Shown here one piece after another: positions 35,478 to 46,300 of a stretch of DNA of 64,000 nt. Position 1 is the first letter of the stretch. Each line of letters opens with the position of its first letter. The position numbers and the translations under genes were made by a program. The stretch spans positions 1 to 64,000 of the forward strand of contig CAMUZR010000014.1 of assembly GCA_947165255.1 (NCBI GenBank), in the 5' to 3' direction. The DNA comes from an uncultured Bacteroidales bacterium. Lineage in GTDB: Bacteria > Bacteroidota > Bacteroidia > Bacteroidales > P3. The notes beneath the pieces were generated by a model. The model worked only from the letters and a program-made list of their open reading frames with translations, was not told the DNA's origin and searched no databases.

Positions 35478-38400
35478 TTATCTCACGATGAGTTTCTTGA
35501 CGATGTTGAGGGACTCACCGGTGACTTTTACGAAGTAGGTGCCTTGGGTAAGGCCTTCGAGTTGGAGAGTTTTCTGGCAGTCGTCGCCACACTGGAGGGT
35601 TTCGGTGCTGACGGTGCGGCCGTTGATGTCGACCACGCTGATGCGCACTGCACCGCTCACGCCGCTGATGCTGACGGTGGTAGAGCCGCTAGCTGGGTTG
35701 GGGAAGAGGGTGCAGGTGGCATCGGAGGCCACGGGGTCAATGCCCTCGAGGGGTGTGAAGATGGCCTGCAGGGTGACGTCGGCAGTGACGACAAAACTGT
35801 AGGGGTTGGAGGTCTCACCGTTGCTCCAGCTTTCGAATTGGAACCCTGCATTAGGAGTAGCCGTGAGGGTGCAGGTTTGGCCGAGAGCGTAAGTGCCGCT
35901 GCCGGTGACGGTGCCCATAGACGGGTCGGCCGGGGTAGCGGTGACGGTGAAGTTCTCGTCAGGAGCGCTGAGGGTTGTGGCGCTCACGCGGGTCCAGCTT
36001 TCGCTGTTCCAGTTGTCTCCGCAGACGGCTTTGACGTAGAAGTCGTAGGTGGACTCGTCTTCCAGACCGCTGATGACGTAGGTGTTGTAGTTAGAGTAGA
36101 CAGTGGTGCCAGCGCCTTGTGAGAAGCCAGCGTAGCCGTACTCGATAATCCAACTTTGGGCAGCGGTGGAAGCATCCCAGTTGAGGGTGATGCTGAAAGC
36201 GGTGACTTCACCCACGCTGAGGCCAGTGACGTCGGGGCAGGTGAGAGTGGTGAAGATGATGGTGTCGCTATAGTCGCCTTCGACTTGGGCAGAGCCACAG
36301 ATGGAGCGGATGGCGGCGTTATAGGTGACGCCGGCGGTGAAACCGTCAACAGTGGCAGGATTGGTGGTGAGACGGTAGACAGAGTCGAGGCCGCCTAAGT
36401 TCCACACGTGGAGATCCCACTGAGTTTCGTTGCCGTTGGAGGTCCAGGAGAAGGTACCCTGGGCGTTGCTGAGGTCGCTGACGGAGAGTGCGCTCGGAGT
36501 GAGACAGGGAAGGCTGTCGGTAGTGAAGCCGTCCACGACCCAGACGCTATAGTCGGCGGAGTCGGCGGTGCAGTCCTGGCGCACACGGAAGGTGTAGCTA
36601 GTGGCGGCATTGAGGCCGGTGAAGGTGTAAGTGTTGCCGGTGACGATGACGGGCGTAGGCCAGTCGATGGTGGCAGACTCCTTGATGTTCACCTGGTAGG
36701 TGCTACCGGTGCCGACCCAGCTGATAGTGGCAGTCTCGTAGTCGTAGGTGACGTTGGTGATGACAGGGGCGGGGCAGCCGTCCTGGCAGACGATGAACTG
36801 AAGGTCGCCGACGTAGTAGCCGCTGTAGCCACCAGAGACGGTGTTGATGTCGTAGGCGCTACCATCGCTGTAGGCATAGCGGGTCTTGACATCGGAAGTG
36901 CTGTGGGCGCTAAAGCTGGAGCCAGAGGTGTAGCTGCCGTGGCGGCGGTTGACGCTCACGAGGATGTTGCTATGGCCGTCCCAGGTGAAAGTGGTGTCGA
37001 GACTAAAGAGTTGCCAATCGGTGGTAGTATAGGTAAAGTCGGCACCATTGGTCACCTGTACAAACTGGTGAGTGCTGTCGGGAAGGATGAAGCCTGCGCT
37101 GAGGTCAGAATCGGACACGTTGGCCAGATAGACATCCATATTGGTGTAATAGGTGCCAGCGTTGGTGGTGGCAGGTTTGAAGGCCATGGCGGAAATGTCG
37201 CCGTTGAGGCCTGCAAGGGTGGCGCTGTCAACGATAGTCTGGACGTAGGCGTAGTTATAGTAGCTGTAGCCGATGGGGGCATAAGAACTGGTAGTGGGGG
37301 CCATGGTGCTGTCATAGCTGTAGTAGACGTCGGAGTTGGGGCAGAGGTCAGTGGTGAAAGTAAACCAGCTGGACCAACGGCTAGAGTCGTCTGCATTGCA
37401 AATGGCGCGAACGCGGAATGCGTAGGTGCTGGCAGGATTGAGCGAGCCCAAAGCGAGGGTGTTGGAGGTGGCAGTGAGGGTGGTAACGGTGGTAGAGTCA
37501 AGAAGCTGGTACTCGACTATGTAGCTGGCAGCAGTGCCGGTCCAAGAGAGGGTGGCGGTGACGTCGGTGCAGACGGCGGCCAGGCTGTCGGGACGGGAGC
37601 AAGTGAAGTCAGTCGAAACGGTGATGTCGTCGAGTTTGACACCGTAGCCGTAGCTGTCATAAGCGCTGAAGCCTATTTGGTAGAAGTCGGCATTGGTGGA
37701 GTTGGGCAGAGGAATGGCCTCTTCGGTCCAGTCGGTGATGTTGTCGAGGTAGCTTTCCAGGAGTGTCCAGGAGGCAGTGTCGGAGGTGCGATAGTAGACA
37801 TAGAGCTCGTCTTGGTCGCTGACCCAAACTGCCTGGGTGTGCCAGAATGTGAGGAGAGCGCCGTGGTCAAGGCTGGTGAAGTCGAAGGTAGGTAGGATGA
37901 GCATAGTCTCAGATCCAGAGTTGACGTGCGTATAGGCAGCCACCTGGGTGCCGCCGTGAGCGGAACTGGGGTTGCTCGCGGTGGATGTAGCCATCCAGTC
38001 ATGAGTGCCGCTGATGTACTGCTGCATGGTACAGGTTGAGAATCCGTTCTCGAAGCCCTCGGTATAGGGGGCAGTAGGGGTCACAACTTCAAAGGGGCAG
38101 AAGGAACGGAAAGTACCGACGGGAGCCCAGAAGCTGTGTTGGTAAGTGCAGTTGGTGCGAATCCAAGCATAGTACCAAGTGCTGCTGGTGAGACCAGTAA
38201 TGGTGGCAGGAATAGTGGTGAAGGTGGCGCTATCGGTAGCAGCGGACAAGTCGTCAGTGGTGCCCCAATAGATGGTATAGCTGCCGACATTGTTAGTGTC
38301 GACGAAACTAATAGTGGCGGAAGTGTCGGTCACAGCTACGACAGAGATGCTGTCGACGCGGTCACAGTCGACATTGCGGAGGACGGTGAGGTCGTCAAGG

Positions 38401-41400
38401 TAGAGGTGGTCGTAGGAGCAGCGGATGGCCAGATAGTGACCATTGCCATTGTAGTTGCGGAAACCAATCTCGTGCAGATTCCAAGTCTCGCTGGTGCCCA
38501 AATCGATGGTGTCGACAGGAACGAAGGTGGAGTCGACGGCAGGGTCGGTCATGACACCCACATAGAGGGTGGGACTGGAATAAGAAGATGTGTAGGTGTA
38601 GAAACTCATGAATAGCGAGTCGGCAGCTATTCCAAACTCAGGCAGGACAAGGGTGGCGTCGATATTGTAGCCATCAAAATCCAAGCAACTGCCGCCAGTG
38701 TGGGACATGTAGTTATCAGTGTAAGGATAGTAGCTGAAGTAGGTACCCCAATCATAACCGGGGCCGCGGAACCAGCAAGTCTGCATTTCGTCGCGAGACG
38801 ATTCGGCCAGAAAGCCCTCGAAACTCTCAGTGAGGGGCAGCATGGCATCGGTGATGGCTCCACAACTGGTACGAACCTGCAGGAGTGCAGCGGCAGAGGT
38901 GTCGTCACAGAGACTGGTGACGCGGAAGTCGTAGAGGGTGTTGGGGTTGAGGCCGGAGATATAGGCAGTGGTGCTAGCGGTAATGGCCTCCTGGACAGTC
39001 CAAGTAGTGTCGGTGGCAAGCTTGTACTCAACACTCCAAGAGGACTCGCTGCTACCAGCCACCCAGTTGAGTGTCACACTGTTGGAGGTGGTGGTATAGG
39101 TGACATTGGGAGCCACACAAGTGACTTCGGCACAAGGAGTGATGAAAACCACGTTGGGGCGGTTGTCGGTAGTACTGATTGAAGACTCAGAAGCAGCAGA
39201 AGAGGGGTTGACATTGGTGCCGTCGCTGTACTGCCACAGGGTAGAACCGTTCAGGCCGGGAGTACCCAACCAATAAGAACTGCTATAATAATTGCCCGTG
39301 TTATTGTCGATGGTGACGACCACATTGGCATTGAGGTCGGGACGAACCCATGCGGTGTCGAACAGGAACTCATTCTCGCCTGCAGATAGGGACACCACAC
39401 CAGAATAGACGAGCTTGGAACTGTCCATATTGACTGCATCGGCGTAAGAACTGAAGCTGGTGCGGCTGGTGGTGTCGATATAGATATTGATGCTGAAATT
39501 GCCAGACGAGGCAGAGTTAGCCAACAGTTTCAAACCATAGATAGTGTCGGCGAGACGAGCGAGGTCGGATGGAGTGAAGAGCATCTGGCAGTAGCTGTAG
39601 CTGTAGTAGGTGTTGATAGGATGGGAGGTGAGTTGGGTGGTGCCTGTGCCAACCTGAATATCGCCGCCGGCCAGACAGCCGGTGGTGAAGGAGGTGGCAA
39701 TAAAGTTGCTGGTGTCGCCGGTGGTGCAGGAGGCCTGCAGACGCACTTCGTAATAGGTAGCCTGGTCAAGACCGGTCAGGGTATAGCTGCGGGCGGTGTC
39801 GGGAGCAGAGAAGGTGAGGGTGCTGCCAGAAACGGTGTCAATCACCTCAATGTTCCAGTAGTCGGGAGTGCCGACGGTGCCGTAGTCCCAGTTGAGAACG
39901 GCCGAAGCACCGGCCACATTGCTCACGCTGATATCATAGGGGTCGGGGCAGGAAGAAAGGTCGCTGCAGCTGGTTTGCAACGCAAAACCCGAAGCAGAAT
40001 AGCTTTCGCCGTAGCCAAAGCTGTAGAACTTGATAGTGGCAGGACCAGTGGTGGAGGCAACCGAAAGGGAGCCACTGCCAGTGTACTGACCCAACACACG
40101 GCCGGTAGTGCCGACGCCTTCATAAATGGTGAGGGTAGCATAGTTGCTGCCGTAGGAAGTGTAGAGGTCGTAGGAGCCATTGAGCGAGACGGTCTGAGTG
40201 CTGTCGGTGGGATAAACCACCATGTAGGAGGTCTGGCTGTAGGCATAGTTGCCGATAATTCCGCCATCGTCGGTGAGGGTGGTGCCACAGGCGTAGACAG
40301 TGTCGGTGGCGTTGGCGGTCATGGCAATGACATTGGGGCGGACCGTCACAGGACCCAACCAACGGCTCTGCTCAGAGCTGCAGTCGGCACGCAGGTAGAA
40401 GTCGTAAGTGATGCTGTCTTCAAGACCCATCAACGTGGTGGTGGTGTCGGTAAGGCCCGAAATGAGGTTGACCACAACAGTGTCGGGGGTAATGCCCATG
40501 GGACCAAAGGCAACCTCCCAAGCATAGGAAACGGAATCGCGCCATTCCAAGTAGACCTCGCCGCTAGCAGAGCCTGTGGAATAGAAAGCGATGGGGGCAG
40601 GGCAGGAACTTGCGGCAAAAACGCTTATGTCGTCCAGTTTCACACCATAGCCGTAGGAGTCGTAGCCCTTGAAGGCAATCTGGTAGAAATCGGCATAGCT
40701 GGAGTTGGGCAGCGTGATGATTTCCTCAGTCCAACTGCTGATATTATCGGTATAGCCTGCTATTTGAATCCAAGCGCCAGTGTCGGAAGTGCGGTAGTAG
40801 ACATAAAGCTCGTCCTGGTCGCCGCCCCAAGAGACTTGGGTGTGCCAGAAACCCAGTTCGGCACCGTTGGCGAGGGCGGACATGTCGAAGGCGGGCAGGA
40901 TAAGCATGGTTTCGCTGCCGGTGGAAGAGTGGGTATAGGCAGCCACCTGCGAACCGCTGTGAGCGCCATTGGGGTTGCTGCTGGTGGAAGTGGCATACCA
41001 ATCGTGTGAACCGGACACATACTCCTGAAGATAACAGGGGGATATGCCGTTTTCAAAATCTTCAATAAAGGGACTGTCCGGGGCAATAACCACATTGGCA
41101 CAGTTGGTGAAGAAACTGAAAGCCACGGCCTCGCTGGTGTCGGTGCCGTCGCAGGAATTGTAGATGAAGCCACTGTAATTGGTGGCGGGGTTAAGACCCG
41201 TGAAGGTATAGCTATTACTATTGGTGTTGTACCAGGTGCTGTCGTTGTTCAGGTAGATGAAGTAGCCAGCAGAAGTGGTAGGCTCAGTCCAAGTAAGGGT
41301 GACACCCAAGCTGTCGACCGTAGCCACCGGGTCGGAAGGCATAAAGGGACAGGTCGGGAGGTTAGAAATGGTCAGGTCGTCAATGAAGACAGTATACTGA

Positions 41401-41924
41401 GAAGAATTATTCTTCGTGGCACGGAAGGCAATACGGGTGCCGTCGCCCGTGTAATCGGTGAAATAGACCCGGTAGGGGTAATAGGTGTTCCAGCTGTAGA
41501 CGGTGGTGAAGTTCACAGTGTCCACAGGGACGAACGTAGTGTCCTCCATCACGCCCACCTCAAGCATGGTGGGAGCGTAACTGCTATTGATGCAGTAGTA
41601 GAAATCCATCATCAGCCCGGAAACGTTTTCGAACTCGGGGGTGGCACCAATCTCGGTGGCACCATTAGAGCTCTCCAGCTCGTAGTAGTAACTACCCGTG
41701 CGGCAGTTCGGAGAGTACTCATAGGCACTGGGGAAAGTACCTGCACTGGAGGTACTGGTGGCATAGTTGACCCAACCAGTAGGCAGCGGGGGGGTGCCAG
41801 TGGGGTTCTCAAAACCCTCAACGTATGGAACCGACTGATAAGTCTGTGCCTGCAATGCCAATGGCAGCAAAAGCGCCATCAACATAAGCCATTTTTTGTG
41901 TTTTTTTTGCATAAACTTTAGCAT
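35478..41924 (-). CDS. Giant T9SS type A modular adhesin (2148 aa)
   Basis: The signal peptide ends at about residue 26 (LLLPLALQA, then Q); the start may be Met1 or Met5. Approximate modules: adhesin-like 30-195, FN3, MAM-like sandwich 290-445 (the YVYYRTSDTG and DSYGYGVKLDD patterns), FN3, CUB-like 540-660, FN3, YSYTQ module 750-935, FN3, adhesin-like 1025-1180, FN3, second MAM-like 1290-1445 (close to the first), FN3, second YSYTQ 1530-1715, three FN3 1720-1990, InlB-B-like 1995-2060 (GTVTGSGTYALGQTCTLTA; FESWSNGE) and the type A sorting domain 2070-2148 (LFPNPASGS to KKLIVR). Cell-surface adhesion is inferred from the architecture; no enzyme motif is visible. Confidence 0.88.
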   Translation of the reverse strand: MLKFMQKKHKKWLMLMALLLPLALQAQTYQSVPYVEGFENPTGTPPLPTGWVNYATSTSSAGTFPSAYEYSPNCRTGSYYYELESSNGATEIGATPEFENVSGLMMDFYYCINSSYAPTMLEVGVMEDTTFVPVDTVNFTTVYSWNTYYPYRVYFTDYTGDGTRIAFRATKNNSSQYTVFIDDLTISNLPTCPFMPSDPVATVDSLGVTLTWTEPTTSAGYFIYLNNDSTWYNTNSNSYTFTGLNPATNYSGFIYNSCDGTDTSEAVAFSFFTNCANVVIAPDSPFIEDFENGISPCYLQEYVSGSHDWYATSTSSNPNGAHSGSQVAAYTHSSTGSETMLILPAFDMSALANGAELGFWHTQVSWGGDQDELYVYYRTSDTGAWIQIAGYTDNISSWTEEIITLPNSSYADFYQIAFKGYDSYGYGVKLDDISVFAASSCPAPIAFYSTGSASGEVYLEWRDSVSYAWEVAFGPMGITPDTVVVNLISGLTDTTTTLMGLEDSITYDFYLRADCSSEQSRWLGPVTVRPNVIAMTANATDTVYACGTTLTDDGGIIGNYAYSQTSYMVVYPTDSTQTVSLNGSYDLYTSYGSNYATLTIYEGVGTTGRVLGQYTGSGSLSVASTTGPATIKFYSFGYGESYSASGFALQTSCSDLSSCPDPYDISVSNVAGASAVLNWDYGTVGTPDYWNIEVIDTVSGSTLTFSAPDTARSYTLTGLDQATYYEVRLQASCTTGDTSNFIATSFTTGCLAGGDIQVGTGTTQLTSHPINTYYSYSYCQMLFTPSDLARLADTIYGLKLLANSASSGNFSINIYIDTTSRTSFSSYADAVNMDSSKLVYSGVVSLSAGENEFLFDTAWVRPDLNANVVVTIDNNTGNYYSSSYWLGTPGLNGSTLWQYSDGTNVNPSSAASESSISTTDNRPNVVFITPCAEVTCVAPNVTYTTTSNSVTLNWVAGSSESSWSVEYKLATDTTWTVQEAITASTTAYISGLNPNTLYDFRVTSLCDDTSAAALLQVRTSCGAITDAMLPLTESFEGFLAESSRDEMQTCWFRGPGYDWGTYFSYYPYTDNYMSHTGGSCLDFDGYNIDATLVLPEFGIAADSLFMSFYTYTSSYSSPTLYVGVMTDPAVDSTFVPVDTIDLGTSETWNLHEIGFRNYNGNGHYLAIRCSYDHLYLDDLTVLRNVDCDRVDSISVVAVTDTSATISFVDTNNVGSYTIYWGTTDDLSAATDSATFTTIPATITGLTSSTWYYAWIRTNCTYQHSFWAPVGTFRSFCPFEVVTPTAPYTEGFENGFSTCTMQQYISGTHDWMATSTASNPSSAHGGTQVAAYTHVNSGSETMLILPTFDFTSLDHGALLTFWHTQAVWVSDQDELYVYYRTSDTASWTLLESYLDNITDWTEEAIPLPNSTNADFYQIGFSAYDSYGYGVKLDDITVSTDFTCSRPDSLAAVCTDVTATLSWTGTAASYIVEYQLLDSTTVTTLTATSNTLALGSLNPASTYAFRVRAICNADDSSRWSSWFTFTTDLCPNSDVYYSYDSTMAPTTSSYAPIGYSYYNYAYVQTIVDSATLAGLNGDISAMAFKPATTNAGTYYTNMDVYLANVSDSDLSAGFILPDSTHQFVQVTNGADFTYTTTDWQLFSLDTTFTWDGHSNILVSVNRRHGSYTSGSSFSAHSTSDVKTRYAYSDGSAYDINTVSGGYSGYYVGDLQFIVCQDGCPAPVITNVTYDYETATISWVGTGSTYQVNIKESATIDWPTPVIVTGNTYTFTGLNAATSYTFRVRQDCTADSADYSVWVVDGFTTDSLPCLTPSALSVSDLSNAQGTFSWTSNGNETQWDLHVWNLGGLDSVYRLTTNPATVDGFTAGVTYNAAIRSICGSAQVEGDYSDTIIFTTLTCPDVTGLSVGEVTAFSITLNWDASTAAQSWIIEYGYAGFSQGAGTTVYSNYNTYVISGLEDESTYDFYVKAVCGDNWNSESWTRVSATTLSAPDENFTVTATPADPSMGTVTGSGTYALGQTCTLTATPNAGFQFESWSNGETSNPYSFVVTADVTLQAIFTPLEGIDPVASDATCTLFPNPASGSTTVSISGVSGAVRISVVDINGRTVSTETLQCGDDCQKTLQLEGLTQGTYFVKVTGESLNIVKKLIVR

Positions 41925-42009
41925 TAGTTAATAAATAAAATTATCGCATACTATATAAGTATCTAAAATATAATAACATAGCGCACCCATGCGCAATATT
42001 TTGCACGGG

Positions 42010-42017
42010 CAAAGATA
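42010..42017 (-). promoter_or_regulatory. -7 promoter element for the 2148-aa adhesin gene
   Basis: TATCTTTG on the minus strand, 86 bp upstream of the ATG at 41924, in AT-rich DNA. No TTTG is found at the usual -33 distance. Confidence 0.55.
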
Positions 42018-42103
42018 CTACTTTTTTTTAATCCACTCTAAAAAAACGTCCAACCGCTCTTACGTGCAGTTCCTTTTCAGCCTCGTTGAGAAGGAGCGCC
42101 CGG

Positions 42104-42328
42104 TCAATAGCCCCATACCGGACAGGCCACATCGTCGGCCGGCATAACCACAAAGCCTCCCACCGGCGACACATACACGCGCAACGGGCTGGCGACCGGC
42201 CGGCCGCCGCCGTCAGCAGACCGCACCACGGCCTTGCCCACACGCTGCTGCCAAAAATCCTGCGCCCTGGAGGCTCGCAACTGGACGGCGACCGGTAAGG
42301 CAACGGCCCTGCCGGCCAAATCCAGCAT
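42104..42328 (-). pseudogene. Remnant resembling the propeptide of C10 (Spi/streptopain-type) proteases
   Basis: A 74-codon minus-strand frame reads ...AQDFWQQRVGKAVV..., then PLRVYVSPVGGFVVMPADD and PVWGY, and stops. Propeptides of C10-family proteases in Bacteroidales have the same order: a helix with A-x2-FW, then a strand pair of the GGFVIVAADD...PVLGYS type. The signal peptide is missing and the frame ends exactly where the inhibitor domain would continue, so it looks like a decayed fragment. The match is from memory of the family pattern and is moderately uncertain. Confidence 0.4.
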
Positions 42329-42445
42329 GGCCGTCAGAAAGCGGCGGCCATAAAGAAAAAAATCCTCCCGCCCAGTTTGCTGCTGCCAAGAGGGTCTTCA
42401 AGGGCTGCAGTGCAGTTCCTATGAAAGATGGTTAGAGAGCCTGCA

Positions 42446-42472
42446 GTTCTTTGATGCCTGGAGCCAAAGAAC
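42446..42472. repeat. Interspersed palindrome, copy 2 (GTTCTTTG-N11-CAAAGAAC)
   Basis: Arms at 42446-42453 and 42465-42472; spacer atgcctggagc. It is followed by GAAAGAG on the plus strand, as copy 1 is on the minus strand. Confidence 0.8.
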
Positions 42473-42573
42473 GAAAGAGGATGTACAGAGGAAGTAACAA
42501 GGAGGAACTGGAGGAAGGCACAATACAGGACGCGAGAGGAAGAACGCGAAGGGAGGGACGATAGAAAAAGGAA

Positions 42574-42601
42574 CGGGAGCCCGTCTTGCGACAGGCTCCC
42601 G
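42574..42601 (-). terminator. GGGAGCC-type terminator of the 3889-aa adhesin gene
   Basis: On the minus strand CGGGAGCCTGTC, a GCAA tetraloop and GACGGGCTCCCG form a 12-bp stem with one G-T pair, followed by TTCCTTTTTC. A small TCCGAA/TTCGGA inverted repeat (42608-42633) lies between it and the stop codon. Confidence 0.9.
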
Positions 42602-42646
42602 CCCTACTCCGAATACAGCAGTCTGTTTTCGGAATGCTAATAGAGT

Positions 42647-43391
42647 TTATCTCACCACGAGCTTACGCACCATGTTGACTGCGTCGGCGGTGATGCGCAC
42701 GAAGTAGGTGCCTTGGGCCAGGCCTTCCACTTCCATGGTCTTCTGGCAGTCGCCGCTGCACTCGAGGGTCTCGGTGCGGACGGTGCGGCCGCTCATGTCG
42801 ACCACGCTGATGCGTACCTCGCCGCTCACTCCCTCAACGCTGATGGTGGTGGAGGAACTGGTGGGGTTCGGGTAGATGCTGCAGGCGGCGCCGCCGTTGA
42901 TGTCGTCGATGCCTTCCAGCGGAGCAAAGATGGCCTGCAGGGTGATGTTGCTCACGACGGTGAAGCTGTAGGGGTTGGCCGTCTCGCCGTTGCTCCAGTT
43001 GACGAACTCGAAGCCGGCATTGGGCGTGGCGGTAACGGTGCAGGTCTCACCGGCACGGTAGGTGCCGCCGCCGCTGACAGTGCCCATCGACGGGTCGCTG
43101 GCGCTGACGGTGACGGTGTAGGTGGGATCCTGGGCTTCAAGCGTGGTGGCGCTCACGTGCGTCCAGCCCTCGCTGTTCCAGTCGGTGCCGCAGACGGCCT
43201 TGACGTAGAAGTCGTAGGCGGTCTCGTCGTCGAGGCCAGTGGCGATGTAGCTGTTGGTAGTGGTAGTGACGCTGATACCGGTGCCCTGGGCGAAGCCCTG
43301 GAAGCCGTACTCGATGAGCCAGCTCTGGGCCATCGGGTCAGCGGTCCAGTTGAGGGTGACGCTGTTCTCGGTGACGCCGGAGGTGCTCAGA
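42647..43391 (-). repeat. Near-identical 3' end shared by two giant adhesin genes, copy 1
   Basis: It matches 54896-55640 at a constant offset of 12249 bp with only a handful of differences seen (for example Met versus Leu in the AVNMVRKLVVR ending and one change near 43365). It covers the last FN3, the InlB-B-like module and the sorting domain. Similarity falls off sharply beyond it on both sides. Confidence 0.92.
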
Positions 43392-46300
43392 CCGGTGACG
43401 TCGGGGCAGGTGGCAGTGGTGAACTGGATGGTGTCGCCCCAGTCGCCCTCAAGGAGTTCGTCGCCGCAGACGGCACGGATGGTGGCGTTGTAGGTGACGC
43501 CGGCCGTGTAGCCACCCACGGTGACGGGGTTGGAAGCGACGCGGTAGACGGTGTCGAGACCGCCGGTGAACCAGACGTGGAGATCCCAGAGGCTCTCAAA
43601 TCCAACAGCGTTCCAAGCGAAGGTACCCTGCGCGTTGGTGAGGCCGCTGACGGTGAGGCTGTCGGGCGGCAGGCAGGGGAGCTCGTCGGTGGTGAAGCCG
43701 CCGAATTCCCAATCGCTGAAGCCGAGGCTGTCGACGGAGCAGTCCTGACGGACGCGGAAGGTGTAGGAGGTGGAGGAGGTGAGGCCGGTGAAGGTGTAGG
43801 TGTTGCCGGTGACGGTGATGTCGGTGGCGGGCCAGTCAAGAGCCGCGGAGGGCTTGACATTGACTTGGTAGGTGTTGCCATCGCCCATCCAGCCGATGGT
43901 GGCACTGTTGTAGGTGGTAGTGGTGGAAGTGATGACGGGGATGTCGCAAACGGCCACCTCGCCGCAGGAGGTGAGGGTCATGACGGGACGCCACTGGTAG
44001 TAGGACTTGGAACCAGAGTAGGAAGTGCTGGTAGGATCGGCATCGTAGGTGTCGGAGTACCAGGTGATGGTCTTGTAGGAAGTGGAGGGTTCGGTCTTGA
44101 AGACGTAGGCACTGCCGTTGTAGTCGTTGGAGTTATCGTCGACGATGACCATTAGGTTGCCGTGGCCAGAGTAGGTGTAGTGGGTGGTGAAGGCAAAGTC
44201 GTTCCAACCCTGCGAGCAGTTGAGCGGACCGGTGTAAACCATGACGGCAACGGAAGTGTCGAGGAGGTCGATGTCGGACGAGCTGGTGAAGGCAGACTTG
44301 GTGGTGGGCTGCAGGTAGATGGTGCAGTTGACCTTGTCGGTGGAAGGAGTGGCGTAGTCGTAGTAGTAGCTGATGTAGCCGATGTCGGTCATGCCTACCA
44401 GTTCGGTACTATCGATGATGGTCTCGGAGAGGGTGTATCTGTAGTAGTTGTTGACCGGTGCATTGTAGGACGTGCCGGTGGAGTTCTCGCTGCCAATAGA
44501 GGCCACCACGGCATTGTCGCAGACCGAGGTGCGGAACCGGACATTGTCGCTGAAGAGGCTGGCATTGTCGGTGTCGCAGATGGCCTGTACCCAAGCATAG
44601 TAGTTGGTGAGTGGGCTGAGGCCGCGGAGAGTGACGGAATTGGTGGCGGAGGTGACATAGAGGTTGGTGGAAGCGGAGGCTCCGACCACACGGTAGGCCA
44701 CACGATAGTTGACGCCGGGAGTGCCGTCCCATACGAGGCGGGCAGTGGTGGAAGTGATGTGGTTGGTGTCGGCTGCCAAGTTGACGGGACGAGCGCAGGA
44801 GCTGTAGTCAATATGGATGTTGTCGACCGCAGCGGGACCGCCTATGTAGGGATAGGAAGCACCGGTGCTCTGGTTGAACCAGAAGAAGGCCACACGGTGG
44901 ATGCCACTGATGGTGTCGAAGGAGGCCTGATAGGTCTGCCAGGTGGTGTCGAGACGCACAGCCGCAATGGTGTAGAGGTCGTTAACATTGCCCCAAGGCG
45001 AGGTGATGTTGCCCGATTGCGGCAGGACGGCGACGGCCGGGTCGACTAGGAAGACCATCAGAGCGTCGTAGGTGTTGGAGATGGTGCCACCCGCCTTGGC
45101 GCGGAAGGAGATGGTGAAACTGGAGGTGGTGGTGCCAAAGTCGATGTCGCGGAAAGCAGAGGCATTGACCACAGAGGAGAAGTTCTCGTTGCCATAGGTG
45201 AGGCCTCCATCGGGCGAGATGTACATGGAGTAGTTGCCGGAGTCGGCAGTGGCAGTGCCGCGAGCCCAACCGATGTTGTTGTTGGTGCTGGTCTGCCAAC
45301 CGGCCCAAGCGGTGGAGTCCTCAAAGTTGATATGGTAAGGTATCGTAGCAGGAGTCTGAGCGGTGGCAAAGCGACAGGAGTCGCGGCTGTAGTCGCTGGT
45401 GTCGCCGGCTTCGCAGATGCTGCGCACGAAGAACTGTCCATCGTAGGAAGTGGGCAGACCGGTGATGGTGACGGGGTTGGAGGAGGTGATAACGGTAGTA
45501 CCTGTGCCGCGGGTGAAGCCCACAGGGCCATACTCAACAGCCCACTGGGTGGCAGTGCCACGCTCGCGCCACTGCAGGTCGACTGTAGAGGTGGTAGCGT
45601 TGAAGGCTGCAAGCGAGTCGGGCTTGATACAGCTGGGCACGGGCACAAGACGGATATCGTCGAGGTAAGGATAGCAGTAGTTGTTGCCAGGACCCGCAAT
45701 CGCCTTGAAGGTAATGTACTGGCCATGGCCGGTGAAGTTGTTCAGCGGGAGTTCGAAGTCTTGCCACTGATAGAGCGGGGCGGTGACGAAGAAGGTGTCG
45801 ACGGGCTGGAAACCGGTCATGCCGGCACCAGTGCAGACGCCAACCACAACGCCGTGGACGTAGGAAGTGGTAGACATGAGGAGGCTGAATTCGACCTGGA
45901 CGGTGTTCATCGGCAGTGCCGTGGTGTCGATGGCGGGCAGCTGCAGCATGGTGTAGTTGCTGCCATTCTGGTAGTGGTACATGTACATTGCCGCACCCGA
46001 ACCGCTACGGTTGTAGCTGGTGCTAGGATAGGGGTAGGAGGTACTGTAGGTGGAAGTTCCGGTCCAGCAGTAGGGTGCATGGACGGAGGTACCGGAGCCG
46101 ATGTTGTTGAAGTCCTCGAAGAAAGGCAGCGTGTCGATGGCGGCACAATCGGTGTAGAAGGAGTGAGCGAAGGACCAGTTGCCAGTATCGTCGACGCAGA
46201 CACCGCGGACATAGACGTCGTAATGGGTGCTGGGATAGAGGCCGGTGAGGAACACCGTGTCGTCGAGGATGTTGCTGACACGGGTGCCAGAACCGAGATT

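Larger units (their letters stand above)
41925..42646. other. 722-bp intergenic region between two giant adhesin genes
   Basis: From left to right: 5' leader and -7 element of the 2148-aa gene, a GC-rich block with a probable protein remnant at 42104-42328, the 27-bp palindrome at 42446-42472, a purine-rich stretch and the terminator of the 3889-aa gene at 42574-42601. Confidence 0.7.
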
